From assembly GCA_003151745.1 (NCBI GenBank), contig PLYJ01000096.1:1-41570 (forward strand): 41,570 bases of DNA. Reading direction: 5' to 3'. The DNA comes from Bacteroidota bacterium. Lineage in GTDB: Bacteria > Bacteroidota > Bacteroidia > AKYH767-A > 2013-40CM-41-45. Positions within the stretch are counted from its first letter, which is position 1. Each line of letters starts with the position of its first letter. The translations under genes and the position numbers were made by a program. Of this stretch, positions 16,308-24,517 are shown piece after piece. The notes beneath the pieces were generated by a model that worked only from the letters and a program-made list of their open reading frames with translations, was not told where the DNA came from and ran no database searches.

Positions 16308-17281
16308 CAGAGAAAGGCATAGAAGAAGTTTTTAAATCGGCGCTCAATAATTTTGAGGCAGATGTTGATCCGAATGTTTGGACGAATGTTCAGCATGCAA
16401 TCAATACGCCTGCCCCTGCACCGGCACATCATGGCGCGAATGGTTCCATTGCTGGGAAGGCGGGAGCGGTTGCGGGAAAGCTTGGCGTTAAGGCAATCAT
16501 TGGAATTGTTACAGCTGTGACAAGTTTGAGCATCGGGACTTATTTTTGGGTGAAGGATACTCAAAGTAAAAAGGTTGTTGCACCAACTATTCAATCTCAG
16601 CAGCCGACTGCACAGGTAGCTGATGAGCAACCGGCACAGGGGGCAAATGACCAATCTCAAAGTACCGGTGGAACAATTGTTGCTCCGAAGGTTGATAAAG
16701 TTGCTGCTGAGCAGAAAACGAATGAAGAGAAAAAACAGTTTGGTGCCGCTCCAATTAATAATGTGCAACCTGCCACATCGGCGCCGGTCAATGCTGCGAC
16801 ACCCGGTAAAGATTTAAAGAATGCTAATGCTGCTCCTGAAAAAGAACCAGCTCCTGAAAAGAAGTCGCCTGCAATGAATACGCCGCCGCCTGCTCCTGCC
16901 GGTGATAATGCTGCCAAGCCTGCGGAAGAGCCTCCTGCAGAGGAGAGCCACGTTTTTCAGAATGGCTTTGTTAATATCAATGATTATATTGATAATGAAG
17001 CTTCTGAAAGGAAGGGACTTCCGAATGCGTTTTCTCCCAATGGGGATGGCAAGGATGATGTATTTAAAATTCATACTAAGAACCTGAAATCGCTCATGGT
17101 CACAGTGTTTGACAGGTCAGGCAAATCCATTTACCAATGGGATGGCCTTGATGGCGGATGGGATGGCAAGCTGGCTGATGGTCGTCTTGCTCCTGTTGGC
17201 ACTTATTATTATTCTCTCCTTGCTGAAACGGTGGATGGAAAACCCTGCATCGGTAACAGCTATTTAATGCTTAGACCTTAG
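16304..17281 (+). CDS. Anti-sigma-like membrane protein with C-terminal CHU_C (T9SS type B) domain
   Basis: This is a 325-residue protein, probably the partner of the preceding sigma factor. Residues 1-35 (IEEVFKSALNNFEADVDPNVWTNVQ) resemble the cytoplasmic start of Bacteroidota ECF-linked membrane proteins. One transmembrane helix follows (about 61-83), then a long Pro/Ala/Lys/Glu-rich linker (84-215). Residues 239-325 form a CHU_C/gliding-motility-associated domain (LPNAFSPNGDGKDDVFKI ... YQWDGLDGGWDGKLADG ... GTYYYSL). There is no cleavable signal peptide, so the C-terminal domain would sit in the periplasm tethered to the inner membrane instead of being secreted, which is odd for a sorting-type domain. 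Confidence 0.88.
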   Translation: MTEKGIEEVFKSALNNFEADVDPNVWTNVQHAINTPAPAPAHHGANGSIAGKAGAVAGKLGVKAIIGIVTAVTSLSIGTYFWVKDTQSKKVVAPTIQSQQPTAQVADEQPAQGANDQSQSTGGTIVAPKVDKVAAEQKTNEEKKQFGAAPINNVQPATSAPVNAATPGKDLKNANAAPEKEPAPEKKSPAMNTPPPAPAGDNAAKPAEEPPAEESHVFQNGFVNINDYIDNEASERKGLPNAFSPNGDGKDDVFKIHTKNLKSLMVTVFDRSGKSIYQWDGLDGGWDGKLADGRLAPVGTYYYSLLAETVDGKPCIGNSYLMLRP

Positions 17282-17351
17282 AGAGAAAGTTCACTCACCG
17301 GAAACAAGCTTCTCTTTTTTTCGTTAGAGATTTCATAATAATTACATCCGC

Positions 17352-17359
17352 TATATTTG
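17352..17359 (+). promoter_or_regulatory. Predicted -7 box for metF
   Basis: TATATTTG matches TAnnTTTG. The expected transcript start, a few bases downstream, coincides with the beginning of the heptamer palindrome at 17368, so the mRNA would begin with a hairpin. Confidence 0.45.
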
Positions 17360-17367
17360 TCGCAAGA

Positions 17368-17433
17368 AGATTTGAGATGTTAGATATGAGACTTGAGACT
17401 TGTCTCACATCTCACATCTCAATACTCACATCT
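17368..17433. repeat. Heptamer-periodic palindrome in the metF leader
   Basis: Five 7-bp words of AGATTTG/AGATATG/AGACTTG type are followed by four of TCTCACA/TCTCAAT/ACTCACA type. The second half is an approximate reverse complement of the first, and the 7-bp phase is unbroken. It ends 8 bp before the metF ATG. Confidence 0.85.
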
Positions 17434-17440
17434 GTTTATT

Positions 17441-18394
17441 ATGAAAGTCACTGAACATTTAAAAAGAGCGAAAGGCACGCTCTTTTCTGTTGAAATATTG
17501 CCGCCGTTAAAAGGGAAAGGCATTCAGAATATTTGGGATATGCTGGACCCGTTGATGGAGTTTAAGCCGTCCTTCATTGATGTTACCTATCACAGGGAGG
17601 AGTATGTATATAAGAAACGTGAGAACGGTTTGCTTGAAAAGTTCTCTATCCGCAAACGCCCCGGCACTGTTGGCATTTGTGCTGCTATCATTAATAAATA
17701 CAAGATTGATACAGTGCCTCACATTATCTGCGGAGGATTTTCAAAAGAAGAAACAGAGAATGCGTTGATTGATCTTAGTTTCCTGGGCATTGACAATGTG
17801 CTAGCGATACGCGGCGATGCCATTAAGACGGAAGCCGGGTTTAGTCCTGATCCTGATGGTCATAATTACGCCATTGACCTGGTGAAGCAGATTGTGTGCA
17901 TGAACAAAGGTGTGTACTTAGATGATGAATTGGTGGAAGCATCTTCCTCTAACTTCTGCATCGGCATTGCAGGCTATCCTGAAAAGCATTTTGAAGCGCC
18001 CAACATGAAAAGTGATTTTAAATACCTGAAGGCGAAGATTGATGGGGGCGCTGACTACATCGTTACGCAGATGTTTTTTGATAATAGCAAGTATGTTGAG
18101 TTTGTGAAGGAATGCCGTGAGGCTGGCATTAATGTTCCAATCATTCCGGGCATTAAACCCATCACCACGAAAAAGCAGGCGACTGCATTACCTAAAGTTT
18201 TTCATATTGATCTCCCCGATGATTTATTGGATGAGATTGAAAAGTGCGAGAGTGATAAAGAGGTTCGCGAGGCAGGTATTGAATGGTGCATTAATCAAAG
18301 CAAGGAACTGGTGAAGTTTGGCGCTCCTTGTTTGCATTATTATACGATGGGAACTGCAAGCACTACTATGAGGATTGCGGAGAAGGTTTTTTGA
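17441..18394 (+). CDS. metF: Methylenetetrahydrofolate reductase
   Basis: This FAD-dependent enzyme reduces 5,10-methylenetetrahydrofolate to 5-methyltetrahydrofolate for methionine synthesis. The 317-residue protein starts MKVTEHLKRAKGTLFSVEILPP and shows the family's conserved blocks: FIDVTYH, PHIICGGFSKEET, NVLAIRGDA, FCIGIAGYPEKH, GADYIVTQMFFDN and VPIIPGIKP. The ATG at 17441 is chosen over the in-frame one at 17393 because the extra 16 residues would be translated from the intergenic heptamer palindrome. It ends in a shared bidirectional terminator opposite the pirin gene. Confidence 0.96.
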   Translation: MKVTEHLKRAKGTLFSVEILPPLKGKGIQNIWDMLDPLMEFKPSFIDVTYHREEYVYKKRENGLLEKFSIRKRPGTVGICAAIINKYKIDTVPHIICGGFSKEETENALIDLSFLGIDNVLAIRGDAIKTEAGFSPDPDGHNYAIDLVKQIVCMNKGVYLDDELVEASSSNFCIGIAGYPEKHFEAPNMKSDFKYLKAKIDGGADYIVTQMFFDNSKYVEFVKECREAGINVPIIPGIKPITTKKQATALPKVFHIDLPDDLLDEIEKCESDKEVREAGIEWCINQSKELVKFGAPCLHYYTMGTASTTMRIAEKVF

Positions 18395-18403
18395 TAAAGA
18401 AAT

Positions 18404-18497
18404 AAAAAAGAACGCAGATTTTCATGATGGTTATGATTTGCGCTGATTTTAAATCATAATTTATCTTAATCATCATGAAAATCCGCGTTCCTTTTTT
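18404..18497. terminator. Bidirectional terminator / long palindrome between metF and pirin
   Basis: The outer arms are 20 bp each (18410-18429 and 18471-18490) with a single mismatch, framed by A6 and T6 runs. An inner ATGATTT/AAATCAT pair extends the hairpin. The words CGCAGAT and CGCTGAT lie 28 bp (4 x 7) apart. It sits between convergent genes and can serve both. Confidence 0.88.
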
Positions 18498-18499
18498 AA

Positions 18500-19210
18500 T
18501 TAGTTCATCGGAACATCTATCACCAGCAATTGCGAATCCTCAAGTGCTTTAATTGTGAAGCTTTCCGTTTCGTAAATGCCTAAAGCATCCCTTCGTGAGA
18601 GTGTTTCCCCTTCAACTTCTACTTTGCCATTAATTACCATTATGTAAGCGCCATTGCCTGCTTTAGCCATGTTGTAAGAAATGGTTTTGCCCTTTTCAAT
18701 ATCGCTTAATGAAAGCAAAGCATCCTGATGTATATATAGCGCACCATCTTTTTTGAAGCCCGATGCAACAGGTTGGAATTTATTTATTCTATCAGCAGTG
18801 GAAAACGTTTTCTGGTCGTAATGCGGCTTGATGCCTTTCTCCTTAGGAAATATCCAAAGCTGGAAAAGGTTTACCCGTTCTGTCTTTGACGGATTAAACT
18901 CTGAATGCATCACGCCTGTTCCGGCACTCATCACCTGCACATCACCAGGTTTAATGACAGAGCCATTGCCCATGTTGTCCTTATGCTCTAAAGCGCCTTC
19001 AAAGATGATGGTGATGATTTCCATGTCATTGTGCGGATGAGAGCCAAAGCCTTCACCCGGTGCAACAATATCATCATTCAGAACGCGTAACATTCCGAAA
19101 TGAACTTTGGCAGCGTCATACCAGCTTGCAAAGCTAAAGCTGTGGTGTGCGTTTAGCCAGCCGTGGTCAGCATGACCGCGTTCATTGGCCCGTTGGAGAA
19201 TCTTTTTCAT
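18500..19210 (-). CDS. Pirin-family protein
   Basis: This is a 236-residue bicupin of the pirin/YhhW type. The N-terminal domain shows RGHADHGWLNAHHSFSFASWYD and the metal-site motif GFGSHPHNDMEIITI (two His and a Glu), with a later H in MSAGTGVMHSEFNP completing the set. Relatives have quercetin 2,3-dioxygenase activity or act as redox-sensitive regulators; which applies here cannot be read from sequence. No signal peptide. It converges on metF with a shared terminator. Confidence 0.94.
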   Translation of the reverse strand: MKKILQRANERGHADHGWLNAHHSFSFASWYDAAKVHFGMLRVLNDDIVAPGEGFGSHPHNDMEIITIIFEGALEHKDNMGNGSVIKPGDVQVMSAGTGVMHSEFNPSKTERVNLFQLWIFPKEKGIKPHYDQKTFSTADRINKFQPVASGFKKDGALYIHQDALLSLSDIEKGKTISYNMAKAGNGAYIMVINGKVEVEGETLSRRDALGIYETESFTIKALEDSQLLVIDVPMN

Positions 19211-19230
19211 AGATATATAAGTTTACGGTT

Positions 19231-19307
19231 GTCATTGCGAGGAGTGAAACGGCGAAGCAATCCCTTAGTGATGAAGTCAGGGATTGCTTTGCTTCGCACG
19301 CAATGAC
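19231..19307. repeat. Dispersed-type palindrome, GTCATTGCGAGG family
   Basis: The left arm starts GTCATTGCGAGGAGTG and ends CGAAGCAATCCC; the right arm is its imperfect reverse complement (GGGATTGC...CGCAATGAC). From general knowledge, repeats beginning GTCATTGCGAG are scattered in many bacterial genomes. It lies between pirin and trpS. Confidence 0.75.
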
Positions 19308-19370
19308 AATCCTGATTAAAAACATCACCCTATATCCAATAACGTGCCACCATGACAAAATGACAAAATG

Positions 19371-20366
19371 TCAAAAATGTCTGAACCCGATCACGCGCCT
19401 TGCTTCGCTGATAGTTTTTGAAGCACTTTCTCTTGCTTTTTCAGCGCCATGTTTTGCTACTTTGTGTATATAATCCTCATCGGAAGAAAGTTCTGTGATT
19501 CGCTTTCTTAATGGTTCTGTAAAGTTAATCATGTCCTCGGCAAGCTGTTTCTTCAAATCACCGTAGCGGATTTTCATGGTGTTATATAAATCATTGAAAT
19601 GATCGTATGTTTCCTTTGAAGAAACTACTTCCATAAGCATAAAGATATTTTGGATGACTTCCGGTTTCTCCTGATTTTCCTGTTTAGGGCCGCCATCAGT
19701 GACAGCACGCATCACTTTCTTACGGATTACTTCGGGAGTATCAGCAAGAAAGATAGCATTGCCTTCTCCTTCGCTCTTACCCATCTTTCCTGTACCATCC
19801 AGTCCGGGTATCTTTACAAGATTAGTTCCGAAGTTAAATGCAAAAGGTTCAGGAAATAACTCGGTATTATACAATCGGTTGAAGCGATTGCCAAATGTTC
19901 GCGCCATTTCCAGGTGCTGCTCCTGGTCCTTGCCAACCGGAACTTTCACTGCTCGGTGAATAAGAATGTCAGCTGCCATCAGCACGGGATAGGTAAGCAG
20001 TCCAGCATTTACATTGTCAGGTTGCTTGCGAACCTTTTCTTTAAAAGTAGTGGCGCGTTCAAGCTCACCGACGTAAGCATTCATGTTTAGCAACAAGTAC
20101 AATTCCGCAATTTCAGGCAGATCGCTTTGAATATAAATGGTAGCCACTTCCGGATCAATGCCGCAGGCAAGGTATTCTACCAGCACCTGCTTCACATTGG
20201 CATGAAGATCGGCAGGATGGGGATGTGTGGTGAGCGAGTGATAATCGGCAATGAAAAAAAAGCATTTGTACTCATGCTGCATCTTTATAAAGTTCTTCAC
20301 TGCTCCGAAATAATTTCCAAGGTGAAGATTGCCCGTGCTCCTGATTCCGCTTAACACTGTTTCCAT
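19371..20366 (-). CDS. trpS: Tryptophanyl-tRNA synthetase
   Basis: This class I synthetase charges tRNA-Trp. The 331-residue protein has the HIGH-equivalent NLHLGNYFGA (residues 13-22) and the KMSKS-equivalent KMGKS (194-198), with the usual GKDQEQHLEMAR tRNA/ATP region. Length is normal for the bacterial enzyme. The start codon lies five bases after a TACTTTAG box (20372-20379), one base off the -7 consensus, suggesting a leaderless or nearly leaderless transcript. Confidence 0.97.
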   Translation of the reverse strand: METVLSGIRSTGNLHLGNYFGAVKNFIKMQHEYKCFFFIADYHSLTTHPHPADLHANVKQVLVEYLACGIDPEVATIYIQSDLPEIAELYLLLNMNAYVGELERATTFKEKVRKQPDNVNAGLLTYPVLMAADILIHRAVKVPVGKDQEQHLEMARTFGNRFNRLYNTELFPEPFAFNFGTNLVKIPGLDGTGKMGKSEGEGNAIFLADTPEVIRKKVMRAVTDGGPKQENQEKPEVIQNIFMLMEVVSSKETYDHFNDLYNTMKIRYGDLKKQLAEDMINFTEPLRKRITELSSDEDYIHKVAKHGAEKARESASKTISEARRVIGFRHF

Positions 20367-20371
20367 GGCTG

Positions 20372-20379
20372 CTAAAGTA
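20372..20379 (-). promoter_or_regulatory. Predicted -7 box for trpS, next to the ATG
   Basis: The minus strand reads TACTTTAG, one mismatch to TAnnTTTG, with only five bases before the ATG. It is comparable with the glyS and DUF3109 starts. Confidence 0.35.
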
Positions 20380-20440
20380 GTCTGACAAATGCTAATTTCA
20401 AATTCGATGAATGACGAATCCGCCTATGGTGGATTTATCT

Positions 20441-20478
20441 TACTTTTGCCCGCCCGACTGAACAATCGTTCGGGCGGG
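20441..20478 (+). promoter_or_regulatory. plsC -7 box followed by a 5' hairpin
   Basis: TACTTTTG (20441-20448) is a perfect -7 box. It is immediately followed by a GC-rich hairpin with arms CCCGCCCGA and TCGGGCGGG (20449-20457 and 20470-20478), which would lie at the extreme 5' end of the transcript. Confidence 0.5.
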
Positions 20479-20493
20479 GAAGCCCTTTAAAAA

Positions 20494-20577
20494 ATCAGAC
20501 ATGAGATATCAGATCTGAGATTTGAGACCAATGCACTTGCATCTCAAATCTCATGTCTCAAATCTCAAATCTCAAAT
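20494..20577. repeat. Heptamer-periodic palindrome in the plsC leader, 12 x 7 bp
   Basis: Twelve words in unbroken 7-bp phase: ATCAGAC/ATGAGAT/CTGAGAT/TTGAGAC types, then CTCAAAT four times and CTCATGT once. The second half is an approximate reverse complement of the first. It ends 7 bp before the plsC ATG. Confidence 0.88.
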
Positions 20578-20584
20578 CTATCTT

Positions 20585-21325
20585 ATGATCCGCTATCTTT
20601 TCTTCCCTTTCAAATGGCTCTGGCGCTTTTGGTTTTTTACTGTGGCTCTCATTACCTTTTTTCTTTTCTTTCCTTTCTTTACTGTGCTTCTTTCCAGTCG
20701 CAAATGGTTTCCTGCTGTGTTCCGGTTGAAAAGGATATGGGGACGTTCAATCCTGTTTGCTACAGGGATTTTTTATACTATTAATAAACAAAAGAAGTTG
20801 GATCGCAACCGCGCTTATATCTTTTGTCCCAACCACTTTTCCTACCTCGATATTGTGCTTATCTATGTCGCCATTCCCATTTATTTTCACACTATGGGGA
20901 AAGCAGAGCTTCTAAAAGTTCCTTTGTTCAAGCGCTTTTTTAAGCGAATGAACATCCCCGTTAACAGGAAAAGCAACAAGGATTCGCACCGCGCTTTCAT
21001 GCGCGCTGCAAGCGATCTTGATAAAGGAATCAGCATCACCCTTTTCCCGGAAGGTGGCATACAAAGTAAATTCCCACAGATGGGACGTTTCAAAAACGGA
21101 CCCTTCCGCCTTGCCATTGAAAAGCAGGTTCCCATCGTTCCTGTTTCATTCCTCGATAATTGGTTAATTTTGCCCGATAACTTTAAAGACAGTGCCGGGC
21201 GTCCCGGTCTTTCACGGGTAATAATCCATGAGCCGATTGAAACAAAAGGAATGACGGAAGACAATCTGGAGGAGCTGAAGCAAAGAGTATTCAATGTGAT
21301 TGATAAAACATTAAAAGACAGATGA
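20585..21325 (+). CDS. plsC: 1-acyl-sn-glycerol-3-phosphate acyltransferase
   Basis: This membrane enzyme adds the second acyl chain in phosphatidic acid synthesis. The 246-residue protein has an N-terminal hydrophobic anchor (FFTVALITFFLFFPFFTVLL), the catalytic H84-x4-D89 box in FCPNHFSYLDIVL and the glycerol-phosphate-binding LFPEGG further on. The ATG at 20585 is chosen because the in-frame upstream start at 20522 would translate the heptamer palindrome. Its TGA overlaps the gatC ATG by 4 bp. Confidence 0.93.
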   Translation: MIRYLFFPFKWLWRFWFFTVALITFFLFFPFFTVLLSSRKWFPAVFRLKRIWGRSILFATGIFYTINKQKKLDRNRAYIFCPNHFSYLDIVLIYVAIPIYFHTMGKAELLKVPLFKRFFKRMNIPVNRKSNKDSHRAFMRAASDLDKGISITLFPEGGIQSKFPQMGRFKNGPFRLAIEKQVPIVPVSFLDNWLILPDNFKDSAGRPGLSRVIIHEPIETKGMTEDNLEELKQRVFNVIDKTLKDR

Positions 21326-21618
21326 AGGTAAATGAAGAATTAGTTGACAAGCTGGCAACCCTTGCCAAGCTGGAGTTTGATGCCGATAAGAAAAAGGAAA
21401 TCATCAAAGACCTCACACAGATTATTTCTTTTGTGGAAAAGCTGAATGAGCTGGACACTACCGGTGTTGAACCGCTTATTTTTATGACTGATGAAGTAAA
21501 CATCCTCCGACCAGATGAAGTGAAGCACGACATCACACACGAGGAAGCATTGCTCAACGCACCGAAAAAGGATTCAGATTATTTCAAAGCGCCTAAGGTG
21601 ATTGGTGCAAGAGAGTGA
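21322..21618 (+). CDS. gatC: Asp/Glu-tRNA amidotransferase subunit C
   Basis: This is the small subunit of the GatCAB complex, which converts mis-acylated Glu-tRNA-Gln or Asp-tRNA-Asn to the correct amide. The 98-residue protein shows the family pattern LVDKLATLAKLEFDADKKKE, IISFVEKLNELDTTGVEPL and a PDEVKHDITHEEALLNAPKKDSDYFKAPKVI tail. It is translationally coupled to plsC (4-bp overlap). gatA and gatB are not in the window. Confidence 0.95.
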   Translation: MKVNEELVDKLATLAKLEFDADKKKEIIKDLTQIISFVEKLNELDTTGVEPLIFMTDEVNILRPDEVKHDITHEEALLNAPKKDSDYFKAPKVIGARE

Positions 21619-21621
21619 TGA

Positions 21622-21665
21622 GCGGCAGTCGGCAGTGGCACTTGCTGACTGCCTCTTGCAACTGT
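21622..21665. repeat. Heptamer-periodic element after gatC
   Basis: Six words in 7-bp phase follow the gatC stop: GCGGCAG, TCGGCAG, TGGCACT, then TGCTGAC, TGCCTCT, TGCAACT. The second three approximate the reverse complement of the first. It separates convergent gatC and the protease gene. Confidence 0.7.
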
Positions 21666-21679
21666 CAATTTTGGTTTTA

Positions 21680-22609
21680 TTACGCTGCTTTCTCTAACGG
21701 CAACACATCCAACGTAATTAATGAAGAATGATTACGCACAATGGTAAGCGAAGTATGAGCACCTATTTTTTCTTTGCTCAGCAAACGAAACAATTCATCT
21801 CCGCTGTTCACCGCTGCATTATCAAAGCGAATGATCACATCTCCTTCGTGTATGCCCGCTTTGCCCGCAGGGGAATCTTTTTCAACGCCAATCACAAAAA
21901 TCCCTTTCTTGTTTTCGAGATGATGAAAGTTAATGACGCGCTGGTGCAGGTTCACGTCCTGCATGCTGATGCCGAGGTATGCTTTGCGGACACGTCCTTC
22001 GCGGATAAGCATGTTGGCAATGTCCTTTGCTGAATTAATGCTGATTGAAAAGCACAATCCCTGAGCCTGCATGATAGTGGCAGTGTTCACACCGACTACC
22101 TCGGCCTCGCTGTTAATAAACGGACCGCCTGAATTACCCGGGTTCAGCGCAGCATCTGTCTGGATGATATTGTCAATCATTCTTCCTGTGGTTGAACGCA
22201 GTGTTCTCCCCAAAGCGCTCACCACCCCCGCCGTGACGGTATGTTGATAGCCAAACGGGTTGCCGATGGCAATGACTAATTGCCCTATCTTTAAATCATT
22301 TGATTCCCCCAGCTTTGAAACGCTGAGATTGTGCTCATAGATTTTAAGCACAGCTAAGTCGCTGTCGGCATCTTTGCCAATCACTACGCCTTCCGTCTCG
22401 CGCCCGTCAATCAATGCCACTTTTATTTTTTCTGCCTGCTGAATTACATGGGCATTCGTGAAAATGTACCCGTCGCTGGAAAAAATAAATCCTGATCCTG
22501 AACCTGCAGGAACGGTTTTATTCTTTTCTGTTTTGAAGGCATCAATCTTTACGACAGCATTTTTTGCGTTCTCCACTGCAGCTGTTACAATTGTTGAATA
22601 TGAATCCAT
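21680..22609 (-). CDS. HtrA/DegP-like trypsin-fold serine protease with PDZ domain
   Basis: This is a 309-residue S1C-family protease. The catalytic triad is present: H54 (FTNAHV), D84 (DSDLAVLKI) and S160 (NPGNSGGPF). One PDZ domain follows (about 205-300; KGIFVIGVEKDSPAGKAGIHEGDVIIRFD). Unlike typical DegP/DegS there is no signal peptide or membrane anchor in this frame (it begins MDSYSTIVTAAVENAKNAVVKID), so it may be cytoplasmic. The start looks genuine because upstream sequence is AT-rich intergenic. Confidence 0.93.
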   Translation of the reverse strand: MDSYSTIVTAAVENAKNAVVKIDAFKTEKNKTVPAGSGSGFIFSSDGYIFTNAHVIQQAEKIKVALIDGRETEGVVIGKDADSDLAVLKIYEHNLSVSKLGESNDLKIGQLVIAIGNPFGYQHTVTAGVVSALGRTLRSTTGRMIDNIIQTDAALNPGNSGGPFINSEAEVVGVNTATIMQAQGLCFSISINSAKDIANMLIREGRVRKAYLGISMQDVNLHQRVINFHHLENKKGIFVIGVEKDSPAGKAGIHEGDVIIRFDNAAVNSGDELFRLLSKEKIGAHTSLTIVRNHSSLITLDVLPLEKAA

Positions 22610-22691
22610 AATAAGTACAATTTGATTTTAGCCATATAGGCAAAGACAAAGCCAGCGTCTTTTTTAATGACAGAATGGCAGAAGTTTGTTA

Positions 22692-22747
22692 AAAGTGTAA
22701 AGTAGGGAGGTGTAATAACTCAAAAACCTTTACTACCCATAACTCAA
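22692..22747. repeat. Heptamer-periodic element after hemD
   Basis: Words of AAGTGTA, AAGTAGG, GAGGTGT type are followed in 7-bp phase by CTTTACT, ACCCATA, ACTCAAT. The second group approximates the reverse complement of the first. It ends at the hemD stop. Confidence 0.6.
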
Positions 22748-23497
22748 TTACTTATTCGCCTTCTTAACATACTGTTCCAGCGCCATGGTCATGGAAGGAG
22801 CGGCAGGAACAGGTGCCTGGATGTCGAGACGTAGGCCAGCATCCGTTATGGCTTGCGCAGTGGAAGGGCCAAATGCTGCAATGCGTGTATCTTTTTGCTT
22901 GAACTTGGGGAAGTTTTTAAGCAGCGATCTTATTCCTGACGGGCTGAAGAAAACGAGTACATCGTAATTTACATCGGAGAGATCGGAAAGGTCGCTGGCA
23001 ACGGTTTTATAAATGACGGCTTTCTTAAATTCTATTCCGTGTTCCTCAAGAGTTTCAGGAATTTCCTGCTTGTGGATATCCGTGCAGGGAAGCAGGAACT
23101 TTTCGTTCTTATGCTTTTTCATTACATCTATCAGGTCGAGAATGGTTTGTTTGCCGTAAAATATTTTACGCTTCCTGTACAGCACATATTTTTGAAGATA
23201 AAAGGCCGTTGACTCGGAAATGCAGAAATACTTCATGGACTCCGGCACTACAACCCGCATTTCGCCTGCAATACGGAAGAAATGATCGGCTGCATTGCGG
23301 CTAGTGAGGATGATGGCAGAATAATCAAGAATATTGATTCTGAATTTACGAAACTCCGCAGCCATGATAGGCTCCAAATGAATGAACGGACGAAACTCTA
23401 TCTTTAGACTTAATTTTTTTGCAAGATCAAAGTAAGGGGATTTCTCGGTTTCGGGTTTTGGCTGCGTGACCAAAATAGTCTTAACGCGTAAGCTCAT
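22748..23497 (-). CDS. hemD: Uroporphyrinogen-III synthase
   Basis: This enzyme cyclises hydroxymethylbilane to uroporphyrinogen III in tetrapyrrole synthesis. The 249-residue protein has the weakly conserved two-domain HemD pattern: ILVTQPKPETEKSPYFDLAKKL at the start, IILTSRNAADHFFRI, then YDVLVFFSPSGIRSLLKNFP and RIAAFGPSTAQAITDAGLRLDIQAPVPAAPSM. It follows a DUF4271 gene, a pairing often seen in Bacteroidota. Confidence 0.92.
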   Translation of the reverse strand: MSLRVKTILVTQPKPETEKSPYFDLAKKLSLKIEFRPFIHLEPIMAAEFRKFRINILDYSAIILTSRNAADHFFRIAGEMRVVVPESMKYFCISESTAFYLQKYVLYRKRKIFYGKQTILDLIDVMKKHKNEKFLLPCTDIHKQEIPETLEEHGIEFKKAVIYKTVASDLSDLSDVNYDVLVFFSPSGIRSLLKNFPKFKQKDTRIAAFGPSTAQAITDAGLRLDIQAPVPAAPSMTMALEQYVKKANK

Positions 23498-23548
23498 ATT
23501 CGTTCTCCGTTATTATTGTGGAATCAAATAAAACCGGCTTTACCTGCT

Positions 23549-24409
23549 CTATCGGGTCAGGAACTTCAACAGCATCAAACAGGGTGCAAATTCAAGGGCG
23601 CAAAAGTACAAAAATAAATACATCAAATTCACGCCGTTATACGAAAAACCGATGAGCGCCCCCCTCAAGATGCGGTAAACGAAGGCAATGCCGTAAAGTA
23701 CACATGCGCCGATGACCACTACATTAAGGTGCTGTGTAACAGAAAATGACAGGATAATAGCTAAAGGAATCAGCACCAGCCCAAGCATGTTGTTGATGAG
23801 AAAAATATTGAAAATATAGGTTGCCATCTCTTTCTCAATGGAGAAAATGAATCCTGTTATCTTCAGCAATAAAAACTTAAATGAATAGACCGCGGAAACA
23901 GCAAGCATGAAAAATAAAAACTTCCCGAAGCTGTTGTCTATATTGAGAATGTTCCAGCGAAAATACGTGCTGACGTGATACAGGATGACGGCAAACACAA
24001 TATTAAATATAATTCCAAGGAAGGCGGAGGTGCGCTGTATTAATATGTTTTCATCGCGTACAATCTGGTTCGTGATGTTTACGTTGAAGATTGCTTGGAG
24101 CGTTTGTCCGAAGATTTTGCCATAGTAATAACGTATCCAGGCAAGCGATGCGATGACGATGAGCAAAACATAAAACAGCCAGTCAGGGGTTGCATCGCGG
24201 TAGGGAATGGCGTCAGTCAATGTTTTTTTAACAGGTAACTCATGCCCTGCGAAGAAATTAATATAGTTTTCAGTGGGTGCAGGAACATGTTCTGTCAACG
24301 GAGAGGTGCTTGCAGAATCATTGAAGTGGAAAAGAGCTTCTCCTGTAACAAGCGTATCGGATGCGCTTGAAAGATGAGAACCGGAATTGATAACGGAAGT
24401 ATCCTGCAC
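23549..24409 (-). CDS. DUF4271 integral membrane protein
   Basis: This is a 286-residue protein. A polar N-terminal region of about 75 residues precedes roughly seven transmembrane helices (DWLFYVLLIVIASLAWIRYYYGKIF onward). The YYGKIFGQTLQAIFNVNITNQIVRDENILIQRTS segment and the position directly upstream of hemD identify the Bacteroidota DUF4271 family, of unknown function. It is probably cotranscribed with hemD, 51 bp downstream. Confidence 0.88.
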   Translation of the reverse strand: MQDTSVINSGSHLSSASDTLVTGEALFHFNDSASTSPLTEHVPAPTENYINFFAGHELPVKKTLTDAIPYRDATPDWLFYVLLIVIASLAWIRYYYGKIFGQTLQAIFNVNITNQIVRDENILIQRTSAFLGIIFNIVFAVILYHVSTYFRWNILNIDNSFGKFLFFMLAVSAVYSFKFLLLKITGFIFSIEKEMATYIFNIFLINNMLGLVLIPLAIILSFSVTQHLNVVVIGACVLYGIAFVYRILRGALIGFSYNGVNLMYLFLYFCALEFAPCLMLLKFLTR

Positions 24410-24440
24410 GATGAAGTAAAAGTATAGCTAAACCTTCAAA

Positions 24441-24503
24441 GTTATCAGTTAAACGTTATTAAGTTATACGGGTTAGCTGCGTATAACGATTAACCAATAA
24501 CGT
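24441..24503. repeat. Heptamer-periodic palindrome between DUF4271 and the yceI-like gene
   Basis: Nine 7-bp words: GTTATCA, GTTAAAC, GTTATTA and AGTTATA on the left, ATAACGA, TTAACCA and ATAACGT on the right. The halves are approximate reverse complements. Confidence 0.75.
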
Positions 24504-24517
24504 GTATTCTATTACTT

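Noticed and set aside
17393-17440. N-terminal extension of MetF
   Set aside because: The added 16 residues come from the intergenic heptamer palindrome and do not resemble MetF.
20522-20584. N-terminal extension of the acyltransferase
   Set aside because: The 21 added residues translate the TCTCAAA-type repeat, not protein sequence typical of the family.
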